Source: CAZLBV01 sp964557845 (lineage in GTDB: Bacteria; Acidobacteriota; Aminicenantia; Aminicenantales; Aminicenantaceae). Taken from it: a stretch of 5,407 nt of DNA. Below, piece by piece: positions 1 to 5,061 of the stretch; position 1 is the stretch's first letter, and each line of letters opens with the position of its first letter. Both the position numbers and the translations under genes were made by a program. The stretch lies in the NCBI GenBank assembly GCA_964557845.1, contig CAZLBV010000176.1, positions 1 through 5,407 of the forward strand. The letters run 5' to 3'. Below the pieces are notes generated by a model, which saw only the letters and a list, made by a program, of their open reading frames with translations, ran no database searches and was not told the origin of the DNA.

Positions 1-2
1 GT

Positions 3-743
3 GAGACCTATCCGGTGCCGGAGGTGACCCAGCTCACCAAATTCTATTTAAGCAGCACTGATGGGGCTAACACTTCCAAGGGAGACGGTGTGCTGGTTAC
101 AGAGATTAAAGAGGACGGGCGGGAATTCGATCAATATGCCTACGACCCCGGGGATCCCACCCCCTGGCCGGAATATTATTATAAGAGCGAAGAGGAGATC
201 GAACAGGAAAAGGATAAAACCATTGATCTGGAAGAATACAGAAAGAGGGTCGAGGCCTTTCACAATAACGTCACCGATGCAAGGGAAGATATTCTGGTCT
301 ATCAAACCCCGGTGCTGGAGGAGGATGTCAGTGTGGCCGGGCCGTTCTCTGCAGTTTTGTATGCGTCCACAGATGCACCTGATACGGACTGGTTTATCAC
401 CCTGATGGATGTGGATGAGGAAGGTAAGATCTTTCATTTGGTCAGGGGGACCATCCGGGCGCGTTTCCGAAATTCCATGGAGAAACCGGAACTCCTGAAG
501 AAAGGCAAAGTCTGCCGGTACGAGATCGATATGTGGCAGACCGGCGTTACCTTTCAGAAAGGGCACAGAATCAGGATCGAGGTCTCGTCAGCGCTTTTTC
601 CCATGTTCTCGCGTAATCTTAATACCGGCGGGCATAACGAGATGGAGACTGAATACAGGAAGGCGGTGCAGAAGATCTATCATTCGGCGGATCATCCCTC
701 CCATATCCTGCTGCCGGTGGTGAAGCTGGGTGGCGGAAAATAA
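3..743 (+). CDS. CocE/NonD-family (X-Pro dipeptidyl-peptidase-like) serine hydrolase, C-terminal part, 5'-truncated
   Basis: The frame is open to the left edge of the window, so this is the end of a longer gene. A GTG at base 15 lies within the open frame and is probably not a start. What is visible matches the C-terminal jelly-roll (PepX_C) domain of the CocE/NonD hydrolases. A YDPGDPTP segment (about bases 141-164) matches the linker motif usually written YDPxxPvP. DILVYQT (about 288-308) is followed by a VAGP strand, APDTDW (375-392) is the typical 'ApDtDw' signature, and SSALFPMFSRN with NTGG (about 585-632) is the typical end-of-domain motif. In this family the Ser-Asp-His triad lies in the upstream alpha/beta-hydrolase domain, so activity cannot be judged here. 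Family members cleave esters or amides, for example X-Pro peptides, cocaine or acylated antibiotics; the substrate is unknown. A glutamate/lysine-rich stretch of about 40 residues separates YDP from DILVY. The next gene begins 319 bases on and is probably a separate unit. Confidence 0.87.
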   Translation, partial: ETYPVPEVTQLTKFYLSSTDGANTSKGDGVLVTEIKEDGREFDQYAYDPGDPTPWPEYYYKSEEEIEQEKDKTIDLEEYRKRVEAFHNNVTDAREDILVYQTPVLEEDVSVAGPFSAVLYASTDAPDTDWFITLMDVDEEGKIFHLVRGTIRARFRNSMEKPELLKKGKVCRYEIDMWQTGVTFQKGHRIRIEVSSALFPMFSRNLNTGGHNEMETEYRKAVQKIYHSADHPSHILLPVVKLGGGK

Positions 744-770
744 GAGAAAAAGAAAAGGGATCGCCCAGCT
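724..770 (+). terminator. Stem-loop enclosing the stop codon of the CocE-family gene; possible terminator
   Basis: AGCTGGGTG (724-732) pairs with CGCCCAGCT (762-770): nine pairs including one G-U, with a tenth G-U possible just inside. The loop is purine-rich and holds the TAA stop (741-743). The sequence after the stem (ATTTACATTATTTT) is only moderately T-rich, so this is a weak candidate for termination. It could equally be a 3'-end stabilising structure. Confidence 0.28.
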
Positions 771-793
771 ATTTACATTATTTTCAATAATAT

Positions 794-827
794 AACCTGA
801 GTTTTCCACAGGTTTTAGCTTCTTTTA
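794..827 (+). terminator. Weak intrinsic-terminator-like hairpin
   Basis: AACCTG (794-799) and CAGGTT (809-814) form a perfect 6-bp stem around a 9-base loop. A T-rich stretch interrupted by AGC follows (TTTTAGCTTCTTTT, through about 826). Stem length and GC content are low for a strong Rho-independent terminator. Its position 50 bases after the CocE-family stop codon suits one. Confidence 0.33.
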
Positions 828-871
828 TAAATTTTTTTGGGCTGAATTTTGGGGAGATTTAAAAACTATCT

Positions 872-902
872 CCTTCGTATAGACGCTTCCTATAGAAGAA
901 GG
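872..902 (+). other. Imperfect hairpin in the intergenic region
   Basis: CCTTC-G-TATAG (872-882) faces CTATA-GAA-GAAGG (890-902). This gives two 5-bp helices separated by a small asymmetric internal loop, with a 7-base apical loop ACGCTTC. No T-tract follows; the next bases are CAAAAAATTAAAA. The role is unknown. It lies upstream of the candidate promoter, so it would be a DNA-level or upstream-transcript feature. Confidence 0.3.
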
Positions 903-944
903 CAAAAAATTAAAATATTTTGGCAATAAACAATCTGACTCAGT

Positions 945-959
945 TCAGACTCAGTCTGA
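945..959. promoter_or_regulatory. Perfect 7-bp-arm palindrome, operator-like
   Basis: TCAGACT-C-AGTCTGA is a perfect inverted repeat with a single central base. Its left half GACTCAG (948-954) is repeated directly at 937-943, exactly 11 bases upstream, about one helical turn. The shorter palindrome CTGA-C-TCAG (935-943) lies on that upstream copy. The perfect palindrome ends 5 bases before the candidate -35 box at 965. Short symmetric sites in tandem on one DNA face are typical of dimeric regulator binding, but no regulator gene is in the window. Regulation of the metallo-hydrolase gene is inferred from position only. Confidence 0.4.
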
Positions 960-964
960 TAGAT

Positions 965-992
965 TTGACCCCGCAGTTTTCTCTATGATACT
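965..992 (+). promoter_or_regulatory. Candidate sigma70-type promoter for the metallo-hydrolase gene
   Basis: TTGACC (965-970) matches the -35 consensus at five of six positions. After 16 bases, GATACT (987-992) matches the -10 consensus at four of six. Transcription would start near base 999 and leave a leader of about 64 bases. An alternative, TTGAGA (1017-1022) with TATATT (1039-1044), would start transcription right on the ribosome binding site and is less likely. Neither has been tested. Confidence 0.3.
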
Positions 993-1050
993 CTAATTTT
1001 AGGATGCCATTTTAAATTGAGATAATAAAGATAATTCCTATATTTATTAA

Positions 1051-1057
1051 AAGGAGG
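1051..1057 (+). promoter_or_regulatory. Strong ribosome binding site
   Basis: AAGGAGG lies 5 bases before the ATG at 1063. It is a near-perfect Shine-Dalgarno sequence and fixes the start so that the hydrophobic N-terminal signal is included in the protein. Confidence 0.85.
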
Positions 1058-1062
1058 ATAAA

Positions 1063-1848
1063 ATGCATCGATTGATCCTATGCTTAGCTATCCTTTGTTT
1101 GGGAATCGTAGTCACGGTTTCAACAACGGAAGCATTAGAAACAAAAGAAGCATCAATGGCCGCTGCCACTGTGATCGATGAGTATGAAATGGACACATTT
1201 CAGACATCAGCAGGAGAATTAAAAATATTTTTCTTGGGACATGGAACCCTTTATTTTGAATTCGGCGGCATGGTCATCCATGTCGATCCTGTATCCCGAT
1301 ATGCCGATTACAAAGAGATGCCTGATGCAGACCTCATCCTGATAACTCATGAACATGGAGATCACCTCGACAAGACAGCCATCGAGAACATAACCAAAGA
1401 AAACACCTCCATCATTCTTACTGAAAAATGCAAGGAAACGGTTGGAGCCGGCTTGATCATGAAAAACGGTGACACGCAAACAGTCAAAGGAATTAAGATC
1501 GAAGCCATCCCTGCCTACAATATCGTCCATATGCGCCAGGGAGACACACCCTTTCATCCTAAGGGAGTAGGAAACGGATATATCCTCACCTTTGGCGACA
1601 AACGCGTCTATGTAGCCGGAGATACCGAGAACACACCGGAGATGAAAGCCCTCACTGATATCGATATCGCCTTTCTTCCCATGAATCTCCCTTACACTAT
1701 GAGTCCGGAGATGGTGGCTGATGCTGCCAAAGCTTTCCGGCCTAAAATCCTTTACCCCTATCATTTCGGAAACACCGACACCTCCCAGCTGGTGGATCTT
1801 CTTAAAGACGAATCAGATATCGAGGTCCGCATCCGTGATATGAAATAA
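1063..1848 (+). CDS. Exported metallo-beta-lactamase-fold hydrolase, UlaG-like group (COG2220 type)
   Basis: This is a 261-residue metallo-hydrolase. Residues 1-24 look like a Sec signal: a short basic start (H2, R3), a hydrophobic core (about 4-19) and a possible cleavage after TEA (22-24). C7 and C12 do not sit in a proper lipobox. The mature part carries the metal-binding set of the MBL fold: HEHGDH at 96-101, AGDTE at 185-189 with D187 as likely bridging ligand, and H234 in YPYHFG. PAYN (150-153) and HPKG (165-168) precede GYILTFG, as in UlaG-like and 'L-ascorbate-6-phosphate lactonase-like' proteins. Many members hydrolyse lactones or phosphodiesters, but most are uncharacterised, so the substrate is open. 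The start is fixed by AAGGAGG 5 bases upstream. The next gene begins 21 bases after the stop and is probably co-transcribed. An exported location is the unusual trait, since characterised UlaG is cytoplasmic. Confidence 0.85.
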   Translation: MHRLILCLAILCLGIVVTVSTTEALETKEASMAAATVIDEYEMDTFQTSAGELKIFFLGHGTLYFEFGGMVIHVDPVSRYADYKEMPDADLILITHEHGDHLDKTAIENITKENTSIILTEKCKETVGAGLIMKNGDTQTVKGIKIEAIPAYNIVHMRQGDTPFHPKGVGNGYILTFGDKRVYVAGDTENTPEMKALTDIDIAFLPMNLPYTMSPEMVADAAKAFRPKILYPYHFGNTDTSQLVDLLKDESDIEVRIRDMK

Positions 1849-1869
1849 AAAAAGAAGATATTCAAATTC

Positions 1870-2202
1870 ATGAGAAAAATCCCGAGCATCTTATGTATAT
1901 TGGCCTTGTGGGCAGTCACTGCCTGGCTTTTACTACCTCTGATCCAGCTTGATTCCGTTAATATCGAGAATGCCAAGCTTTATCTCTACCGCTCCGCAGC
2001 CGGGATCCTGATCATGGTGATCCTGCTGGGAAAAACTATCTTCGATCTTCTCTACTCCCAGCACGTCTCCCAAAAAAAATCACTGCTGAACACGGTTTTT
2101 CTGACCGTTTATTCCATTGTAGTGACGGGCGGGCTCATCTACATGGCAGCCCGGATGATCACTGTTTTTCTTCAGAGCAAGGAGGTAGGATTCCCTTACT
2201 GA
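1870..2202 (+). CDS. Small three-helix membrane protein, unrecognised
   Basis: I do not recognise this 110-residue protein. Three hydrophobic segments are visible: about residues 5-26 (starting ILCILALW), 38-62 (around GILIMVILLG) and 72-100 (around VFLTVYSIVVTGG). The loop between helices 2 and 3 is positively charged (HVSQKK, about 65-70), so by the positive-inside rule it probably faces the cytoplasm. The C-terminal tail is short (SKEVGFPY). The ATG at 1870 has only a weak purine-rich site (AAGAAGA, about 1852-1858) with long spacing. Translation may depend on the metallo-hydrolase gene that ends 21 bases earlier. It could be a membrane partner of that exported hydrolase, but nothing beyond adjacency supports this. 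The uninterrupted frame and the clean helix pattern argue that it is a real gene. Confidence 0.68.
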   Translation: MRKIPSILCILALWAVTAWLLLPLIQLDSVNIENAKLYLYRSAAGILIMVILLGKTIFDLLYSQHVSQKKSLLNTVFLTVYSIVVTGGLIYMAARMITVFLQSKEVGFPY

Positions 2203-2208
2203 ATAATT

Positions 2209-2345
2209 GGGGACAGTTTACTCATTTACCTTATTTTAGGCCATTTTATTTTGGGTGACCCCAAAATATGCAAAATATGATTAGACTGTCCCTATTTTTT
2301 CACCTAATTCCAGACTGGTGACAAATAAAAAAATAAGGACACAGT
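2209..2345. repeat. Composite inverted-repeat block based on GGGACAGT (REP/MITE-like)
   Basis: The motif GGGACAGT occurs at 2210-2217, inverted (ACTGTCCC) at 2285-2292, and again in direct orientation with a CA insertion (GGACACAGT) at 2337-2345. The first and second copies can form an 8-bp stem around a 67-base loop that itself contains a 9-bp hairpin. The second and third can instead form a long helix: TGTCC (2287-2291) with GGACA (2337-2341), TATTTTTT (2293-2300) with AAAAAATA (2328-2335), and CACC (2301-2304) with GGTG (2317-2320), with one mismatch and a 7-base bulge. The two folds exclude each other. This dense palindromic layout between genes is typical of repetitive extragenic palindromes or small non-autonomous elements. 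Copy number elsewhere in the genome is unknown. The first fold followed by T6 (2295-2300) could also terminate the upstream operon. Confidence 0.5.
2247..2268. repeat. Perfect 9-bp hairpin inside the composite repeat
   Basis: TATTTTGGG (2247-2255) and CCCAAAATA (2260-2268) are perfectly complementary around a TGAC tetraloop. A second, looser arm (CATTTT at 2242-2247 against AAAATATG at 2273-2279 and beyond) could extend it. No T-tract follows directly, so by itself it is not a standard terminator. It sits in the middle of the GGGACAGT-bounded segment. Confidence 0.6.
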
Positions 2346-2371
2346 AAGGCGGACTTTTTTTTTTGAAATTA

Positions 2372-2380
2372 TGTTATAGT
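2372..2380 (+). promoter_or_regulatory. Candidate extended -10 promoter element for the dehydrogenase-racemase operon
   Basis: TGTTATAGT matches the extended -10 consensus TGnTATAAT except at one base. A run of ten T residues (2355-2364) lies upstream where the spacer would be, and no good -35 box is visible (GGACTT at 2351-2356 is the best placed). Transcription would start near 2387, about 15 bases before the ATG at 2402. It would therefore exclude the possible TTG start at 2363. Confidence 0.38.
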
Positions 2381-2390
2381 ATCCTTCCTG

Positions 2391-2396
2391 AAAGGA
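2391..2396 (+). promoter_or_regulatory. Ribosome binding site deciding the dehydrogenase start
   Basis: AAAGGA lies 5 bases before the ATG at 2402. The in-frame TTG at 2363 has only a T-tract upstream and no purine-rich site. The ATG is therefore preferred, although the open frame reaches further left. Confidence 0.65.
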
Positions 2397-2401
2397 AAAA
2401 A

Positions 2402-3685
2402 ATGGAAACCCTTAAACAGCAAGCAAGAACTCTTATCGATGAATTCAAAGGGACTGCGTATATCTATGGATTAAACTGCCTGCACCGGATCGGTCCGTTG
2501 GCTGCACCTTATGGAAAAAGGATCCTGCTTATCACCAGTTTAAACCAGCGGGATCCAAAAAGTTACAACATCATCACCAAATCGCTCTCAGAGGCCGGAC
2601 TTGAGATCATCGCAGAAACCCCCTCCGCCCGGCCCAACTCTCCCCGTCAGGACATCCTCAGAATGAAGGAAGAGATCCTTCAATCCTCACCGGATGTGGT
2701 CCTGGTGGCCTCCGGAGGATCTGGAATCGACGCCGCCAAAGCCGCCGTGCTACTGGCTGATCTTGGCGGTGATTTCGATGATTATTTCGGCGTGTGGAAG
2801 GTCTCGGAAAAAATCGAAAAGACCGGCAAACTGATCCGCCCCTGCATTGCGGTTCAGACCGCTTCCGGCTCGTCTGCTCATCTATCAAAATATTCCAATA
2901 TAACCGATCTAAGCACTCACCAGAAAAAACTGATCGTGGATGATGCTATCATCCCTCCGGTTTCTCTATTCGACTACAGCATCACTGCCTCTATGTCCCC
3001 TGACTTCACCTGTGACGGAGCCTTTGACACTCTGGCGCATTGCCTGGAGGTCTATTACGGTGCTCCCCCGGCTATCCTCCCCAAAGCCGAAGAGATCGCG
3101 CTCACAGGCATTGAGCTCATCACTGCCTATCTAAAAAAGGCCGTCGATTCCCCTTCCAACAGCGAAGCCCGAGAAGCTCTCGGCCTGGCCGCAGATCTAG
3201 GCGGATACGCCATCATGGTGGGAGGCACCAACGGCGCCCATCTGACCAGTTTTTCCCTTGTTGATATTCTCAGTCACGGCCGTGCCTGCGCTCTACTGAA
3301 TCCTTACTACACGGTTTTCTTTGCGCCGGCCATTCATCCCCATTTAAAAAAACTGGGCACGCTTTTCTCACGTTACTCTCTAATGGAGACTCCTGCCCCC
3401 ACCTTAACCCCACTCGAACTGGGAAGGAAAGTCGCCGGTGGTCTGATCGCTCTAAGCCGGTCCGTAGGATTTCCCACCACTTTAGAGGAGATCCCTGGGA
3501 TGACGGAGTCTCACATAATAAAGGCCCTGGAAGCAGCCAAAAATCCTCAGCTGGAAATGAAGCTTAAAAACATGCCCGTGTCCCTTACCGCAGATATGGT
3601 GAATGAATACATGGAACCTATTCTTCGCGCCGCCTACACCGGAGATTTTGATCTGATAAAGAACATGCAGCAGGAAAAAGATTAA
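2402..3685 (+). CDS. Iron-containing alcohol dehydrogenase family protein
   Basis: From the ATG at 2402 this is a 427-residue protein of the Fe-ADH/dehydroquinate-synthase-like fold; the usual length is about 380-400. Residues 1-160 form the nucleotide-binding half. SGGSGIDAAK (104-113) corresponds to the family's GGGSxxDxAK, with the first glycine changed to serine, and TASGSSAH (153-160) corresponds to the 'tagTGSE'-like segment. The metal site is in the helical half: D209 and H213 in FDTLAHCLE, H280 in NGAHL, and H292 in LSHGRACAL. H280 and H292 are separated by 11 residues, against 13 in FucO. Members reduce aldehydes or ketones or oxidise alcohols and hydroxyacids with NAD(P), using Fe2+ or another divalent metal. 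The stop overlaps the start of the LarA-family gene by one base, so the two are surely co-expressed and the substrate is plausibly a 2-hydroxyacid or a product of one. Family placement is firm; substrate and metal are not. Confidence 0.9.
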   Translation: METLKQQARTLIDEFKGTAYIYGLNCLHRIGPLAAPYGKRILLITSLNQRDPKSYNIITKSLSEAGLEIIAETPSARPNSPRQDILRMKEEILQSSPDVVLVASGGSGIDAAKAAVLLADLGGDFDDYFGVWKVSEKIEKTGKLIRPCIAVQTASGSSAHLSKYSNITDLSTHQKKLIVDDAIIPPVSLFDYSITASMSPDFTCDGAFDTLAHCLEVYYGAPPAILPKAEEIALTGIELITAYLKKAVDSPSNSEAREALGLAADLGGYAIMVGGTNGAHLTSFSLVDILSHGRACALLNPYYTVFFAPAIHPHLKKLGTLFSRYSLMETPAPTLTPLELGRKVAGGLIALSRSVGFPTTLEEIPGMTESHIIKALEAAKNPQLEMKLKNMPVSLTADMVNEYMEPILRAAYTGDFDLIKNMQQEKD

Positions 3686-5061
3686 TGCCGCAAGAGATAA
3701 CCTTTGATCTGGGAAGGATAAGTATTCCGCTGACCATCCCAGAATCGGCGGATATTTTATCCATGGGAAAAACCGTCCAATTCTTCTATCCTAAACAAGC
3801 GATCCTTAATGCCCTCCACAACCCTATCGGCACCCCTCCATTACAGGATTTTATCCGCCATATTCTTCAAAATAACCTGAAAGCAAAGGCGGTGATCGTC
3901 ATTTCCGACAACACCCGTCCGATTCCCTATAAGGGTGATCAGGGCATTCTCTATCCCATAATCAACGAAATAGTCATGGCCGGGCTTCCCCCTTCCCGTA
4001 TCAAAATACTCATCGCCAATGGAATCCATCACCCTCTTGGAGAAACGGAGCTCAAACAGATACTCCCGCCGGAGATATTTTCCTTTGGGATCGACATCAT
4101 CAATCATGACTGCCGGGAGATTCAAGATCTCATACCTATCGGCAGCACAAAAATCGAAGGAGATATTCTAGTAAACCGTCATTACATGGCGGCCGACATC
4201 AAAATCCTCACTGGTTTGGTGGAAAGTCATTTCATGGCCGGAGTTTCAGGCGGTAGAAAAGCCATTTGTCCCGGCCTTATGGCGGAAAAATCGATCCATA
4301 TTCTTCATGGAGGAAACATCCTCAACTCTCCTTTTGCCCGGGATCTGGTTTTGGATAATAATCCTGTCCACGAGGAAGCCTTAAATGTCGCCCGGATGGC
4401 TGGCTGTGATATGATCGTAAACGTAACCCTGGATCCAGGATATAATCTTACCGGAGTCTTCGCCGGAGACATGGAAAGCGCTCACGAAGCAGCAGTTAAA
4501 AATCTCCATGAGTATGCAACCATTCCAGTAGAGAAGAAATATGATATTGTGGTCACTCACTCCGGTTTTGTCGGCATCAATCATTATCAAGCCGCTAAAG
4601 CCGCTACCGTGGCTGCAACAATCATCAGACCCGGAGGCTACTGTATTCTCGCCTCCCATCATTCAGATATCGACCCTGTCGGAAGTAGTGATTACAAAAA
4701 AATGCTCCGCATGCTCAAAGATAAGGGCACCGATGGATATCTCGATATGATCCTTTCAGACAAATGGGCCTTTGTCCCTGACCAATGGGAACCTCAGATG
4801 TGGACAAGGTTATTTAAGGTCATCCCTCAAGAGAATCTTATCTATTGCACCTTCGAAATTCCGCAAGAAGATTTTAAATGGATGCCAGGTAAAGATGCCC
4901 GAGCACTGGCCCCCCAAGCGAAAAACCTTCAAGAATTAACAGAAAGATCTTTGGACTGGGCGGTTAAAGCCTACCGAGATAAAACCGGTCTGACTCCCCA
5001 AATTGCTGTGCTGCGCGACGGCCCCTACGGCATCCCCATCACCGCACATCATAGCGGATAA
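3685..5061 (+). CDS. larA: LarA-family nickel-pincer-dependent 2-hydroxyacid racemase/epimerase
   Basis: This 458-residue protein (Lactobacillus plantarum LarA has about 424) has the full LarA signature. SDNTRP (74-79) supplies D75 and R78. GIHH gives H115, and ESHFMAGVSGGRKAICPG gives H182 and K192, the lysine that in LarA is bonded to the pyridinium dithiocarboxylate nickel cofactor. H208 follows at the same spacing as LarA H200. The C-terminal lobe has YQAAK (301-305), matching LarA Y294, Q295 and K298. Known homologues racemise lactate, malate, phenyllactate and other 2-hydroxyacids by hydride transfer to the cofactor, so 'lactate' should not be assumed. The gene starts inside the stop codon of the dehydrogenase (TAATG), with AGGA at 3672-3675 as its ribosome binding site, which implies translational coupling. 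The cofactor genes larB, larC and larE are absent from the window and must be elsewhere if the enzyme is active. Its 3' end overlaps the convergent permease gene by 23 bases. Confidence 0.9.
   Translation: MPQEITFDLGRISIPLTIPESADILSMGKTVQFFYPKQAILNALHNPIGTPPLQDFIRHILQNNLKAKAVIVISDNTRPIPYKGDQGILYPIINEIVMAGLPPSRIKILIANGIHHPLGETELKQILPPEIFSFGIDIINHDCREIQDLIPIGSTKIEGDILVNRHYMAADIKILTGLVESHFMAGVSGGRKAICPGLMAEKSIHILHGGNILNSPFARDLVLDNNPVHEEALNVARMAGCDMIVNVTLDPGYNLTGVFAGDMESAHEAAVKNLHEYATIPVEKKYDIVVTHSGFVGINHYQAAKAATVAATIIRPGGYCILASHHSDIDPVGSSDYKKMLRMLKDKGTDGYLDMILSDKWAFVPDQWEPQMWTRLFKVIPQENLIYCTFEIPQEDFKWMPGKDARALAPQAKNLQELTERSLDWAVKAYRDKTGLTPQIAVLRDGPYGIPITAHHSG

Larger units (their letters stand above)
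744..1062. other. A/T-rich intergenic region with hairpins, a palindrome and a candidate promoter
   Basis: I see no credible coding frame on either strand here. In order it holds the 3' half of the stop-codon stem (762-770), an A/T-only inverted repeat ATTATT-TTC-AATAAT (777-791), a short hairpin with a T-rich tail (794-827), an imperfect hairpin (872-902), a palindrome (945-959), a promoter-like sequence (965-992) and a strong ribosome binding site (1051-1057). The region probably separates two transcription units and carries the control region of the downstream metallo-hydrolase gene. Individual elements have their own entries. Confidence 0.6.

Noticed and set aside
48..566. Long open frame on the - strand across the CocE-family gene
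   Set aside because: It lies wholly opposite a coding region with clear family motifs. Its translation has no recognisable domain pattern, and it shows no ribosome binding site or promoter.
777..791. A/T-only inverted repeat ATTATT-TTC-AATAAT
   Set aside because: It is made only of A/T pairs in an A/T-rich region, so chance explains it and the helix would be weak.
588..809. 73-codon - strand frame reaching into the intergenic region
   Set aside because: Most of it is antisense to the CocE-family gene, and the part in the intergenic region has no upstream ribosome binding site or recognisable product.
1081..1101. Possible lipoprotein signal at the N-terminus of the metallo-hydrolase
   Set aside because: C7 and C12 are preceded by leucine rather than a small residue and lie inside the hydrophobic core, so the lipobox rule is not met.
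1219..1764. Open frame on the - strand across the metallo-hydrolase gene
   Set aside because: It is fully antisense to a gene with an intact metal-binding motif set, so it is a shadow frame.
2355..2364. Run of ten T residues as a Rho-independent terminator tail
   Set aside because: No stem ends directly before it; the nearest helix ends about 9 bases upstream. Its place before a -10 element fits a promoter spacer better.
2363..2401. Upstream in-frame TTG start giving a 13-residue longer dehydrogenase
   Set aside because: It is preceded by ten T residues and has no ribosome binding site. The likely -10 element (2372-2380) lies downstream of it, and the ATG at 2402 has a good AAAGGA site.
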